Shown here: piece after piece, positions 15,732 to 24,724 of the stretch
How the letters are laid out: each line of letters opens with the position of its first letter
How positions within the stretch are numbered: position 1 is the stretch's first letter
DNA from: Lysobacter capsici
GTDB lineage: Bacteria > Pseudomonadota > Gammaproteobacteria > Xanthomonadales > Xanthomonadaceae
Direction: 5' to 3'
Length of the DNA stretch: 64,000 nucleotides
NCBI RefSeq assembly: GCF_018732085.1
Contig: NZ_CP076103.1
Span: 5,146,001-5,210,000 of the forward strand
Program-made: the position numbers and the translations under genes
The notes under the pieces: generated by a model
The model's database searches: none
What the model saw: only the letters and a program-made list of their open reading frames with translations
Told to the model about the DNA's origin: nothing

Positions 15732-16622
15732 TCAAACGCCGCGCATGCGCATCGGATTCGGCGCAGGGTTCGGCGCGGTCGCCGGCAGGTCGCGGATCAG
15801 TTTGCCGAATTCGCATACGGCCGGTGCGGCTTCCAGCGAGTTCCAGATCAATACGAACTCGGCGTCGGGCAAGGTCGGCAGGCCGTATTCGCCGTCGACG
15901 ATGCGCATGCCCGGTTCGACGTCGTCCTCGGCCATCACCGTGATCGCAAGGCCAGCGAGGATCGCCGCGTGCAGGCCCTGCTGGCTCGGCGAGGTGAACA
16001 CGACATGCCATTCGACCGCGGTGCCATCCAAGGCCGAGATGCCGACTTGCCGGTTGATGCACGGCGGCGGGAAGAAGGCAAACGGCAACGAGGTGTTGGC
16101 GGGGACGTCGAAGTAATCGGCCGCGACCCAGACCCAGCGCGTGCGTCGCAGCACGGTGCCGGCGCCGCTACCCGGCAAGGCGATGATCACCGCGAGGTCG
16201 AGTTCGTCGGCTTCGACCATCTGCCGCAGGTCCATGCTCATGCTGACGCTCACGTCCAGGCGGATCGACGGGAACGCGCGCGCGAACTGGCACAGCACGT
16301 TGGGCAAACGATCGCCGATGAAGTTCTCGGGCACGCCGAAGCGGACCACGCCGGCGATCGGTGAGGGCTGAAAGCGCCGGGTCAAGGCGTCGAGCGATTG
16401 CAGGATCTGGCCGGCATGGCGCAGGAAGTCTTCGCCGTCTTCGGTCAGGGTCAGGCGGCGGGTGGTGCGGCGCAGGAGCGGGCGGCCGACTTGTTCTTCC
16501 AGGCGGCGGATCTGGTGGCTGATCGCCGACTGGGTCAGGTGCAGGCGTTCGGCGGCGCGGGTGAAGCCGCCGGTTTCGGTGACGGCGACGAAGGTGCGCA
16601 GCAGGGCCGGGTCGAAGTCCAT
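15732..16622 (-). CDS. LysR-family transcriptional regulator
   Basis: 296 residues. Residues 1-60 form the winged helix-turn-helix (LLRTFVAVTETGGFTRAAERL, then HLTQSAISHQIRRLEEQVG), followed by the RRTTRRLTLTEDG wing. The substrate-binding part (about 90-290) has typical VVRFGVPENF and VWVAADYF segments. LysR proteins usually control a divergent neighbour; here the MFS gene begins 383 bases away on the other strand, the natural target. The ligand is unknown. Confidence 0.9.
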   Translation of the reverse strand: MDFDPALLRTFVAVTETGGFTRAAERLHLTQSAISHQIRRLEEQVGRPLLRRTTRRLTLTEDGEDFLRHAGQILQSLDALTRRFQPSPIAGVVRFGVPENFIGDRLPNVLCQFARAFPSIRLDVSVSMSMDLRQMVEADELDLAVIIALPGSGAGTVLRRTRWVWVAADYFDVPANTSLPFAFFPPPCINRQVGISALDGTAVEWHVVFTSPSQQGLHAAILAGLAITVMAEDDVEPGMRIVDGEYGLPTLPDAEFVLIWNSLEAAPAVCEFGKLIRDLPATAPNPAPNPMRMRGV

Positions 16623-17005
16623 GCGCTCAGGATACGGCGATTGATGAGGGGCCGTAATGGGTTCTACAAAATTAAATCATTTCTCTCATGAGTCCGGGGC
16701 GGGGAGAATGAGCGGTGTCGGTTGATTGGCGACGCCGCCAATTGCCGCGAAGCTTCGGAGTCTTTTGTGGGAGGGGCTTTAGCCCCGATGCCTTTCGCTC
16801 AGGTCACTGAAGACCTTCGCGATCTGAGCGAAAGGCATCGGGGCTCAAGCCCCTCCCACAAAAAACCTCGACGCTGCGATGCGATCTTGCGCCAGCCAAC
16901 CTGCTGGCCGGCGACGCACGCACCTTTGACCACTGGCAACACGACCGCGGCGCAAACCAAGCGCGGCGATGCGAAGCCCTGCCCCACCGTTTCCCAGGAC
17001 ACCCC
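16623..17005. other. Divergent intergenic region with a long palindromic repeat pair
   Basis: Between the LysR and MFS genes. It contains a perfect-looking inverted pair of family B repeats at 16763-16864 and some unique sequence where a LysR site (T-N11-A) could lie. I could not single one out. Confidence 0.5.
16763..16864. repeat. Inverted pair of family B dispersed repeats
   Basis: TTTTGTGGGAGGGGCTTTAG and the following GCCCCGATGCCTTTCGCTCAG (16763-16802) return in reverse complement at about 16824-16864. Each arm is about 40 bases with a roughly 20-base loop, so a long stem could form. The same element occurs singly at 26415-26445 and 50847-50874 and as a pair at 51603-51754. Confidence 0.85.
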
Positions 17006-18556
17006 ATGCCCCTGTCCCCCTCCGGCAAAAACACCCTCGCCCTAGCCGCGGTCAGCCTCGCCGCGCTGATGTTCGGCCTGGAGATCTCCAGCGTGCCGGT
17101 GATCCTGCCGACCCTGGAAAACCAGCTGCACGGCGATCTGCGCGACATGCAGTGGGTGATGAACGCCTACACCATCGCCTGCACCACGGTGCTGATGGCC
17201 GCGGGCACGCTGGCCGATCGCTACGGCCGCCGCCGCGTGTTCGTGCTCAGCGTGATCGCGTTTGGCGTGACTTCGCTGATCTGCGGCGTGGCGCAGAGCA
17301 TGCCAGTGCTGATCGCCAGCCGCTTCGCGCAGGGGCTCGCCGGCGGCGCGATGCTGACCTGCCAGATGGCGATCCTGTCGCACCAGTTCCAGGCCGGGCG
17401 CGAACGCGGCCGCGCGTTCGCGATCTTCGGCATCGTGTTCGGCGCCGGGCTGGGCTTCGGGCCGATCATCGGCGGCGCGATCGTCGCGCTGTCGAACTGG
17501 CACTGGGTGTTCCTGGTGCACGTGCCGCTGTCGGCGCTGACCTGGGTGCTGATCGCGCTCGGCGCGCAGGAGTCGCGCGATCCGCACGCGCACCAGCTCG
17601 ATCGCGCCGGCATCGTCACCTTGTCGCTGGCGGTGCTCGGCCTGACCTATTACCTGACCCAGGCGCCGGAACAAGGCTTCGCCAGTCCGGTTGCACTGAC
17701 TGCGCTCGCGATCGCGGTGATCGGCGCGATCGCGTTCGTGATCGCGGAAAAACGCAGCACGCATCCGATGTTCGATTTCGCGGTGTTCCGCATCCGCGAT
17801 TTCTCCGGCTCGATCATGGGATCGATCGGCATGAACTTCAGCTTCTGGCCGTTCATGATCTACCTGCCGATCTACTACCAGAGCGCGCTGGGCTACGACA
17901 CGGTGAGCGCGGGACTGGCGCTGCTGGCCTACACCTTGCCGACCTTGTTGATGCCGCCGCTCGCCGAACGCTTGTCGGCGCGCTATTCGTCCGGGGTGGT
18001 GATCCCGCTGGGCCTGTTCGCGATCGGCGCGGGTTTCCTGGCGATGCGCTACGGCAGCGCGGTCGAACACGCCAGCTGGCTCAGCATGCTGCCCGGCGCC
18101 TTGCTCGCCGGCGCGGGCCTCGGGCTGACCAATACGCCGGTGACCAATACCACCACCGCCGCGGTGCCGAGTTCGCGCGCCGGAATGGCCGCGGGCATCG
18201 ACATGAGCGCGCGGTTGATTACCTTGGCGATCAATATCGCCTTGATGGGGTTGATCCTGGTCGCGGGCATCGCCGCGCATCTGCGTGGGGTGTTCGGTGC
18301 GCGCTTCGATAGCGCGCAGTTGCGGCAGCTCGCCGGGCGGATCGCGGCGGGCGATGTCGACGCCTTGCGGGCGGTGAGCGGCGGCACGCACGAGGTCGCG
18401 CATGCCGCGTTGATCGAGGGCTTCGGATGGGTGCTGTGGTACGGCGGCCTCGGCGTGTGCGCTTTGGCCGCGCTGAGCCTGGCGATTTTCGCGCCGGGCC
18501 GCGCGCGTTCGGCCGCGGGCGACGCGGACGCGCAGACCGCGTCCTGCGCTCAGTAA
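17006..18556 (+). CDS. MFS drug:H+ antiporter, DHA2 (14-TM) type
   Basis: 516 residues, the size of EmrB/QacA-type exporters. Motif A (TLADRYGRRRVF) sits after the second helix, and the fifth-helix motif C-like glycine run (GIVFGAGLGFGPIIGG) marks an antiporter. Around fourteen hydrophobic segments are visible. Such pumps export drugs, dyes or secondary metabolites using the proton gradient. The LysR gene is upstream and divergent and probably controls it. The start is an ATG following CCCAGGACACCCC. The last 25 residues are hydrophilic and Ala-rich. Confidence 0.88.
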   Translation: MPLSPSGKNTLALAAVSLAALMFGLEISSVPVILPTLENQLHGDLRDMQWVMNAYTIACTTVLMAAGTLADRYGRRRVFVLSVIAFGVTSLICGVAQSMPVLIASRFAQGLAGGAMLTCQMAILSHQFQAGRERGRAFAIFGIVFGAGLGFGPIIGGAIVALSNWHWVFLVHVPLSALTWVLIALGAQESRDPHAHQLDRAGIVTLSLAVLGLTYYLTQAPEQGFASPVALTALAIAVIGAIAFVIAEKRSTHPMFDFAVFRIRDFSGSIMGSIGMNFSFWPFMIYLPIYYQSALGYDTVSAGLALLAYTLPTLLMPPLAERLSARYSSGVVIPLGLFAIGAGFLAMRYGSAVEHASWLSMLPGALLAGAGLGLTNTPVTNTTTAAVPSSRAGMAAGIDMSARLITLAINIALMGLILVAGIAAHLRGVFGARFDSAQLRQLAGRIAAGDVDALRAVSGGTHEVAHAALIEGFGWVLWYGGLGVCALAALSLAIFAPGRARSAAGDADAQTASCAQ

Positions 18557-18566
18557 GGCCGACGCA

Positions 18567-19484
18567 TCAGAAGAACGCGATGCCCGGCCGCAGCACGAGT
18601 TGGAAGATCAGCAACTGCGCGATCACCGCCACCACCGGCACTGCCAGCGAACGCGCGGGCGCGATGCCGGCCGATCGCGCCGACGCGGTCGACCATGCCG
18701 CGGCCTGCAGCCACCACACGCCGATCACGAACTCGGCGATCGGCACGATCGCGACCTGATCGAGACTGCCCGGCACCCGCATCGCAATGATCAACGGCAA
18801 TGCCAGCAAGGCCGGCAAGGTCGCGATGCGAAACATGAAGCCACTGCGCCGTCCCGGCGTGGCGATGTCGCCGGCCTGCGGCGCGAGCGCGAGCAAGGGC
18901 CTGGCGAAACCGATCGCCAGCGCCGCGATGATCGGCAGCGCCGTCAGACCCAACGCGAGCTTGGTGCCCGCGCCGAGCTGCAGATAGTCGAAGGCCATGC
19001 CGACGTCGTTCTGCGGCACCACCGAGCCGACCACGATCTGCGGCAGCGATTGGAAGTAGCCGTGGAACGCCATCCAGATCGCGAACAGCCGCCAGCCCAT
19101 GCTGCGCGGCGGGCGCAGCGCGAGCCACGCGGTGCAGGCGATCGCGACCAGCAAGATCGCCAAGGCGCCGGTGCCCTGGAACAGATGCGCGAGCGGATTG
19201 TCGCCGTCCCAGTGGTGATTGTTGTGGAACAAGGTCGGCCGCAGGCCCGGGGTCAGCGCCTTGGGCACCACCAGGAACAGTTCCTGGATGAAGAAGATCA
19301 GGCTGAAACTGAATGCGTACAACGCGGTGGACTGCAGGGTCGGCCGCCAGCTCCATTCGCTGCGCGGCGCCACCCGGACCGCCGCGCCGCGCGAGCGCAG
19401 CACGCCGACCACGCCCCACAGCAGCGGGCCGACCACGACGGTCAGCAGCGAAGCGATTACAACCAACTGCACGGTAGCGTTCAT
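18567..19484 (-). CDS. Multi-pass membrane protein, unknown function
   Basis: 305 residues from the ATG at 19484; a longer frame upstream has no ribosome site and low-quality codons. Eight or so hydrophobic segments are visible. A conserved-looking loop, TLFHNNHHWDGDNPLAHLFQ, is rich in His/Asp/Asn and could bind metal. It converges with the MFS gene (10 bases apart) and is divergent from the beta-lactamase gene (155 bases). The place normally held by the AmpR-type regulator beside such a beta-lactamase is occupied by this gene. Not recognised. Confidence 0.7.
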   Translation of the reverse strand: MNATVQLVVIASLLTVVVGPLLWGVVGVLRSRGAAVRVAPRSEWSWRPTLQSTALYAFSFSLIFFIQELFLVVPKALTPGLRPTLFHNNHHWDGDNPLAHLFQGTGALAILLVAIACTAWLALRPPRSMGWRLFAIWMAFHGYFQSLPQIVVGSVVPQNDVGMAFDYLQLGAGTKLALGLTALPIIAALAIGFARPLLALAPQAGDIATPGRRSGFMFRIATLPALLALPLIIAMRVPGSLDQVAIVPIAEFVIGVWWLQAAAWSTASARSAGIAPARSLAVPVVAVIAQLLIFQLVLRPGIAFF

Positions 19485-19639
19485 GCCGATGCCACAAACT
19501 TGAGTTGCTGCAACAGATACGGCCCAGGTCGCGACGGTTGCAGCCGCTGCAAGGATTTCTTTTGCCTGCCGCGAGAAATCCTCGTTTGTCGTGATGGCCC
19601 GCGCTGCCAATAATCCGGGTTCCCCAAGGAGACCTGCCC

Positions 19640-20539
19640 ATGCAACGACGCGATTTTCTGCAATGCGCCAGCGGCCTGCTGCTCGCCGCCGGCGCGAGCG
19701 CCAGTTTCGGCGCCGCCGCGCTGACCCCGGTGGTGCCGTTCTGGTCCATGCGCCTGGGCGAACTGGAACGGCGCAGCGGCGGGCGCCTGGGCGTGGCCGT
19801 GCTCGACACCGGCAGCGGCGAGCGCATCGCGTGGCGCCAGGACGAACGCTTCCGCATGTGCAGCACGTTCAAGTACCTGCTGGCCGCGGCGATCCTGCGA
19901 CAGGTCGAATTGGGCAAAGTCACGTTGTCGCAGCAAGTGCCGATCACCGCCGCCGACATGATCGCGCATGCGCCGTTCACCCAGCCGCTGGTGGGCCACA
20001 GCGCGAGCGTCGCGCAACTGTGCGAGGCGACGGTGACCTTGAGCGATAACCCGGCGGCGAATCTGCTGTATCCGCTCGTCGGCGGCCCGCAGGGCTTGAC
20101 CCGATTCCTGCGCGAGATCGGCGACGGCATCACCCGCACCGATCGCACCGAACCCACGCTCAACGGCGGCGCGCCCGACGATCCGCGCGACACCAGCACG
20201 CCGAATGCGCAGGTCGCCACGATGCAGCGCCTGCTGCTGGGCGATGCCTTGAAGGAATCCTCGCGCAAGCAGTTGATCGCCTGGCTGGTCGCCAACAAGA
20301 CCGGCGACAAGCGCCTGCGCGCAGGTCTGCCGGCCGGGGTGCGGGTCGGCGACAAGACCGGCAGCGGCGACGGCGCCACCAACGATGTCGCGATCGTCTG
20401 GCCGCCCGGCCGCGCACCGATCCTGATCGTCAGCTACCTGGCCACCGGCAAGCTCGACGGCGACGGCCGCGACGCCGTGCTTGCCTCGGTGGCGAGCATC
20501 GTGACCGAGCATCTGGGCATCGGCGCGGCGCGCCGCTGA
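19640..20539 (+). CDS. Class A beta-lactamase, Tat-exported, L2-like
   Basis: 299 residues. All class A active-site motifs are present: S75-T-F-K78, S135-D-N137, E171-P-T-L-N175 and K239-T-G241 followed by SGDG. A Cys directly precedes Ser75, as in several carbapenem-tolerant class A enzymes. The N-terminus, MQRRDFLQCASGLLLAAG, is a twin-arginine signal, so it is exported folded. Family knowledge: L2-like enzymes of Stenotrophomonas and Lysobacter hydrolyse penicillins and cephalosporins. The ribosome site AAGGAG lies 9 bases before the ATG. No AmpR gene is adjacent, unlike the usual L2 locus. Confidence 0.92.
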   Translation: MQRRDFLQCASGLLLAAGASASFGAAALTPVVPFWSMRLGELERRSGGRLGVAVLDTGSGERIAWRQDERFRMCSTFKYLLAAAILRQVELGKVTLSQQVPITAADMIAHAPFTQPLVGHSASVAQLCEATVTLSDNPAANLLYPLVGGPQGLTRFLREIGDGITRTDRTEPTLNGGAPDDPRDTSTPNAQVATMQRLLLGDALKESSRKQLIAWLVANKTGDKRLRAGLPAGVRVGDKTGSGDGATNDVAIVWPPGRAPILIVSYLATGKLDGDGRDAVLASVASIVTEHLGIGAARR

Positions 20540-20569
20540 GTCCGCGCGTCGGCATCTTGCAGTGCATGC

Positions 20570-20594
20570 GCAAGCGGCCCGTGCGGCCGCTTGC
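20570..20594 (+). terminator. Possible weak terminator hairpin after the beta-lactamase gene
   Basis: GCAAGCGGCCCGTGCGGCCGCTTGC forms a stem of about 9 bp but is not followed by a T-run, so it may only stabilise the 3' end or be Rho-linked. Confidence 0.35.
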
Positions 20595-20676
20595 GCACTG
20601 GTGCGCGCGCGCCGTTTAGAATCCAGGTTGGTGCAGCCCCGCCGCTGTCGCGCGGGCTCGCGTAACAAGGACTTGA

Positions 20677-22779
20677 ATGAACCGCACTTCCTGGATTCTG
20701 GTCGCGATCGGCCTGACCGCGGCCGCGCTCGCCGCGACCTTCGTGATCGAACCGGGCGCGCCGCGCGCCTTGTTGAACGCGGCCAAGCCCGCACCCGCGC
20801 CGACGCCGTTCGGCTGGAACGCGCAACTCGAACTCATCGCCGGCGACGGCGTGCGCGGCCTGCGCAACGCGACCGCCGCGCAGGCGCGCTTCGCCGATCC
20901 CTACGGTCTGGCGCGCAGCGGCAACGGCACGTTATATGTCGCCGATGCCGGCGACAACAATCTGATCCGGCTGATCCGCGCCGACGGCCGCGTCGCCACC
21001 GTGGCCGGTTCGATCGAAGGTTTCGCCGATGGCGCGGGCACCAAGGCGGCGTTCAATACGCCGTCCGGGTTGACCATCGACAACCTCGGCAACCTGTATG
21101 TCGCCGACACCGGCAATCACGCGATCCGCAAGATTTCGCCGCAGGGCGTGGTGAGCACACTGGCCGGCACCGGCGTGGCCGGTTATCGCGACGGCGCCGG
21201 CGCGCAGGCGCAGTTCAACGGGCCGATCGGCGTGGCGGTGAGTCAAGCCGGCCGCGTCTTCGTCGCCGATACCTACAACGACCGCATCCGAGTGATCGAA
21301 CCCGACGGCACCGTCAGCACGCTGGCCGGCGGCGAACGGCCCGGCGACAGCGACGGCGCGGCGGCAATCGCGCGCTTCGATACGCCGACCGCGCTGGAGA
21401 TCGATGCGCAAGGCATCGTCTGGGTCGCCGACACCCGCAACCACGCGATCCGCCGGGTCGAACCCGATGGCGACGTCAGCACCTTGAACCTGTTGCCGAC
21501 CGCCGAAGGCGACAATCCGCTGTCGCGTCCGACTGCGTTGGCGATCACTCACGACGGCGTGTTGTACGTCGGCGACATGTCCACCGGGATGGTGTTGCAG
21601 GTTCGCGCCGACGGTAACTGGGTGCCGCTGACCGGCAACGCGCAGGAGCAACGCCTGTCGCTGCCCGCGGCGATGAGCCTCGACGCCGACGGCGCGATCT
21701 ACCTCACCGATGCAGGCAGCTACCGCGTGCACCGCATCGCGCCGGCCGCGGCGCAGCCCATCGTCACCGTCGCCGGCCCGTCACCGTTGGACCCGTTGCC
21801 GTTCACCGCCGGCCGCTGGCCGCTGCATCCGCAGGACGCGTGGCACGAAGTCGTCGGCACCCTGGGTGAAGTACGCGGCGACGGCCGCGGCGAAAGCCGC
21901 CATCACCTGCACGGCGGCTTCGACATCCGCGGCGACATCGGCCAGCAGGTGCTGGCGATCGCCGACGCCAAGACCAGCAATCCGTCGAGTTCGTGGGGTT
22001 ACGGCAGCCTCGGCGAAGGCGCGTCGCTGGATACGATCAGCTACATCCACATGCGCGTGGGCCGTAACGGCAAGGGCGAACCGATCGATATCGCGCGCTT
22101 CCAGCCGATCGCCGGCGACGACGGCAAGACCGAGCGCATGCGCCTGCGTCGCGGCACCCGTTTCAAGGCCGGCGACGTGCTCGGCACGATCAACCCGATG
22201 GCGCATGTCCATCTGGCGCTGGGGTCGAACGGGTACGAGCGCAATGCGGTGACCCTGGGCTTCACCGGCTACGCCGATCACTACGCGCCGCGGATCGAAC
22301 GCATCCAGTTGCTCGACGCGCTGGAACAGCCGCTCGCGCAGAAGGAGCAAGGCCGCCTGCTGGTATCGCGCGGGCAACCGGGCGTGCAGATCGTGGTCGA
22401 GGCCTGGGATCAGGTCGACGACAACCTGGCGCGGCGCCGGCTCGGTCTGTACACGCTGGGCTATCAATGGCTCGATGCCGCGGGCAAGCCGCTGCCCGGC
22501 TACGAACAGCCGCGCATGAACATCGAGTTCGACCGCAAGCCGCCCGACGACGCGACCAAGGTGCTGTACGCCGCCGACAGCGGCATCACCGTCCACGGCA
22601 GCGCGATCACCCGCTTCCGCTACGTGCTGACCAACACGGTGCGCAACGGAAAGGTCGCCACCGGCCTGTGGTCGCCGAGCGAATTGCCGGCCGGCGATTA
22701 CACCCTGCGCATCAGCGCGCGCGATTACAGCGGCAACGAGGCGAGCGCGGGGCGCGACTTGGCGATTCGCTTGCGTTGA
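20677..22779 (+). CDS. NHL-repeat propeller fused to an M23 (LytM-type) peptidase domain
   Basis: 700 residues. After an N-terminal membrane or signal segment (WILVAIGLTAAALAATFVI) come five to six NHL repeats (about 45-360), each with a VADTGNHAIRKI or DGxVSTLAG motif, forming a six-bladed propeller. From about 385 a LytM-like domain follows with all metal and catalytic positions in place: H412-x3-D416, H458 in YIHM, and H510-x-H512. A beta-rich domain completes the C-terminus (about 535-700). M23 enzymes cut peptidoglycan cross-bridges or elastin. I see no sign of inactivation. Monocistronic, ending in a strong terminator. Confidence 0.85.
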   Translation: MNRTSWILVAIGLTAAALAATFVIEPGAPRALLNAAKPAPAPTPFGWNAQLELIAGDGVRGLRNATAAQARFADPYGLARSGNGTLYVADAGDNNLIRLIRADGRVATVAGSIEGFADGAGTKAAFNTPSGLTIDNLGNLYVADTGNHAIRKISPQGVVSTLAGTGVAGYRDGAGAQAQFNGPIGVAVSQAGRVFVADTYNDRIRVIEPDGTVSTLAGGERPGDSDGAAAIARFDTPTALEIDAQGIVWVADTRNHAIRRVEPDGDVSTLNLLPTAEGDNPLSRPTALAITHDGVLYVGDMSTGMVLQVRADGNWVPLTGNAQEQRLSLPAAMSLDADGAIYLTDAGSYRVHRIAPAAAQPIVTVAGPSPLDPLPFTAGRWPLHPQDAWHEVVGTLGEVRGDGRGESRHHLHGGFDIRGDIGQQVLAIADAKTSNPSSSWGYGSLGEGASLDTISYIHMRVGRNGKGEPIDIARFQPIAGDDGKTERMRLRRGTRFKAGDVLGTINPMAHVHLALGSNGYERNAVTLGFTGYADHYAPRIERIQLLDALEQPLAQKEQGRLLVSRGQPGVQIVVEAWDQVDDNLARRRLGLYTLGYQWLDAAGKPLPGYEQPRMNIEFDRKPPDDATKVLYAADSGITVHGSAITRFRYVLTNTVRNGKVATGLWSPSELPAGDYTLRISARDYSGNEASAGRDLAIRLR

Positions 22780-22806
22780 TCGCTGTTGCTCAGATGCAGA
22801 TATGAA

Positions 22807-22840
22807 AAAGCCCCGTCGTTGCCGACGGGGCTTTCTTTTT
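22807..22840. terminator. Strong bidirectional terminator
   Basis: AAAGCCCCGTCG-TT-GC-CGACGGGGCTTT stem (22807-22834) with a following CTTTTT run to the right and a T-run on the other strand to the left. It serves both the NHL/M23 gene and the convergent DUF2383 gene. Confidence 0.9.
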
Positions 22841-22914
22841 ATCGTCCGCCGCAGCGCGTGTTCGACGCGGCTGGGTCGATGCTGCCTCGAACCTCAGTGG
22901 TTCGACGCCGCCTG

Positions 22915-23370
22915 TCAGGACGCGGCTTTCAGCGCATGCTTGCGCGAGCTCATCACCTGATGGCACTCGCGTACCTGCGGCAGCAGTCGTTCGACTTCGA
23001 CGCGCGCGGCCGGCGGCGTGTCGCTGTCGGACAGGGTCTCGTTGAAAGCCTTGAGGAGGCGATCTTCCGACTCTTCCAGTTCGGCCACGTAGCCGTACTG
23101 GGTGTCGCCGAGGGTCGCGCGCACCTTGCCGTAGAACTGCTGCATCGAGCCGACGAAGGTGCCGTGCTCGGCCGGCTTGCCGCCCGCGGCGACCACCGCC
23201 GAGCTCAGGCTGGTGACGATGTCGCCTTTCACACCGGCGATGCGCACGAACAACGCGGAGAGTTCGGCATCTTTCACCTTCTGCGCCGCCTCCGTGTAGA
23301 AGTCCTTGCCGTCGCGCGCGATTTCGATGAGGTCGTTGAGGGTATGCGTCGTCTTCGTCTGGGTATTCAT
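22915..23370 (-). CDS. PA2169-type four-helix-bundle protein (DUF2383)
   Basis: 151 residues. The pattern LNDLIEIARDGKDFYTEAAQKVKD, ALFVRIAGVKGDIVTSLSSAVVAAGGKP and ESEDRLLKAFNETLSDS is that of the ferritin-like DUF2383/PA2169 family, a four-helix bundle induced under stress in Pseudomonas. It is about the full family length. No catalytic residues are known for the family. AGGAG lies upstream of the ATG. Monocistronic. Confidence 0.85.
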   Translation of the reverse strand: MNTQTKTTHTLNDLIEIARDGKDFYTEAAQKVKDAELSALFVRIAGVKGDIVTSLSSAVVAAGGKPAEHGTFVGSMQQFYGKVRATLGDTQYGYVAELEESEDRLLKAFNETLSDSDTPPAARVEVERLLPQVRECHQVMSSRKHALKAAS

Positions 23371-23725
23371 TGAAGCTCCTGGCTGACCGGCAAGATCGTG
23401 TCGCGCCGGTCGTGTGGGGATGATTGCTCGTAATGAGCCGGCGATGTGCGCCGGTGACGTGGACTATTTCGTATCGCTCATTAAGACCTCGTGACCCTCG
23501 CACGCAACGGTTCATGCAATGGGTCGCGATGAACAGTTCATATTTTTTATTCTCGCGATAACTCACGCTGCGTTGATCTTGCACGCGGCATCACGCGTGC
23601 ATGGTTCGTTATCAATACCGCCGGATCGCCGTCTCGACCGAACGCATTGCACACCGCCAAGCGAGCTTACGACGCCATCACGAAGCGTTTTGCACAGTAA
23701 CGGCATTCCATCGTCGGACCGGTGC
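23371..23725. other. Divergent promoter region, nothing specific recognised
   Basis: 355 bases between the DUF2383 gene and the ligase-associated exonuclease gene. It is locally AT-richer (TTCATATTTTTTATTCTCG, 23535-23555), as expected for promoters. No operator or RNA element could be identified. Confidence 0.4.
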
Positions 23726-24724
23726 ATGCAGCCTGATGATCTGATCGTGGTTCGTCCGCAAGGACTGTATTGCCCGGCGGGCGATTTCTATATCGATCCG
23801 TGGCAACCGGTCGCGACCGCGGTCGTGACTCACGGCCACGCCGATCACGCGCGCCCCGGAATGGGCACGTATCACGGCAGCGAGGCGGGCCTGCCGATCC
23901 TGCGCTGGCGCTTGGGCGAGCAGGCCTACCGAAGCCATGGCTATGGCGAACGCTTCGGTCTGGGCCGCGCGCGCGTGTCGCTGCATCCGGCCGGGCACGT
24001 GCTCGGTTCGGCGCAGGTGCGCATCGAAGCCGGCGACGAGGTCTGGGTTGTATCGGGCGATTACAAACGCCAGCACGATCCGACCTGCGCCGCGTTCGAA
24101 CCGGTGGCGTGCTCGACCTTCATCACCGAGTCGACCTTCGCGCTGCCGATCTATCGATGGCCGGACACGGCGCAGGTGGTGGCCGAGATCGTCGAATGGC
24201 GCGAGCATTGCGCCGCGCGCGGCGAAGCGGCGGTGCTGTTCTGCTACGCGCTGGGCAAGGCGCAGCGCATTCTGGCCGAGCTCGCCAAGCAATCCTCGCG
24301 GCCGGTGTGGGTGCACGGCGCGATCGCGTCAGGCGTGGAGGTCTATCGCCAGGCCGGCGTGGCCATGGCCGATACCCAGTTGGTCGCGGATGCCAAATCG
24401 CGCGACGAATGGGCCGGCGAACTGGTGCTGGCGCCGCCGTCGGCCGCGGGTTCGACGTGGATGCGCCGGTTCCGTCGCGTGCAGACCGGGTTCGCGTCGG
24501 GCTGGATGCGCATCCGCGGCAATCGGCGCCGGCGCAACTACGATCGCGGTTTCGTCATCTCCGATCACGCCGATTGGCCGGCGCTGCTGCGGACCATCGA
24601 GGAAAGCGGCGCCGAGCGGGTGATCGCCCATCACGGCCGTTCCGAGCCGTTGCTGCGCCTGCTCGCCGAGCGCGGCCTGCGCGTGGACCGGTTGGATACC
24701 GGCGTGGAAGGCGAACGCGCATGA
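23726..24724 (+). CDS. Ligase-associated DNA exonuclease (metallo-beta-lactamase fold)
   Basis: 332 residues. The metallo-beta-lactamase motif THGHADHARPG lies near residue 37, followed by HPAGHVLGSAQV and VVSGDYKRQ; the C-terminal part has FVISDHADW and RVIAHHGRSEPLLRLL, as in the CPSF73-like nuclease partner of ATP-dependent DNA ligases. It probably trims DNA ends for the ligase next to it. Its stop codon overlaps the ligase start (ATGA), so the two are translationally coupled. The helicase and phosphoesterase that often complete this group are not here. Start at 23726 chosen because the family begins shortly before the DDLIVVRPQGLYC strand. Confidence 0.88.
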   Translation: MQPDDLIVVRPQGLYCPAGDFYIDPWQPVATAVVTHGHADHARPGMGTYHGSEAGLPILRWRLGEQAYRSHGYGERFGLGRARVSLHPAGHVLGSAQVRIEAGDEVWVVSGDYKRQHDPTCAAFEPVACSTFITESTFALPIYRWPDTAQVVAEIVEWREHCAARGEAAVLFCYALGKAQRILAELAKQSSRPVWVHGAIASGVEVYRQAGVAMADTQLVADAKSRDEWAGELVLAPPSAAGSTWMRRFRRVQTGFASGWMRIRGNRRRRNYDRGFVISDHADWPALLRTIEESGAERVIAHHGRSEPLLRLLAERGLRVDRLDTGVEGERA

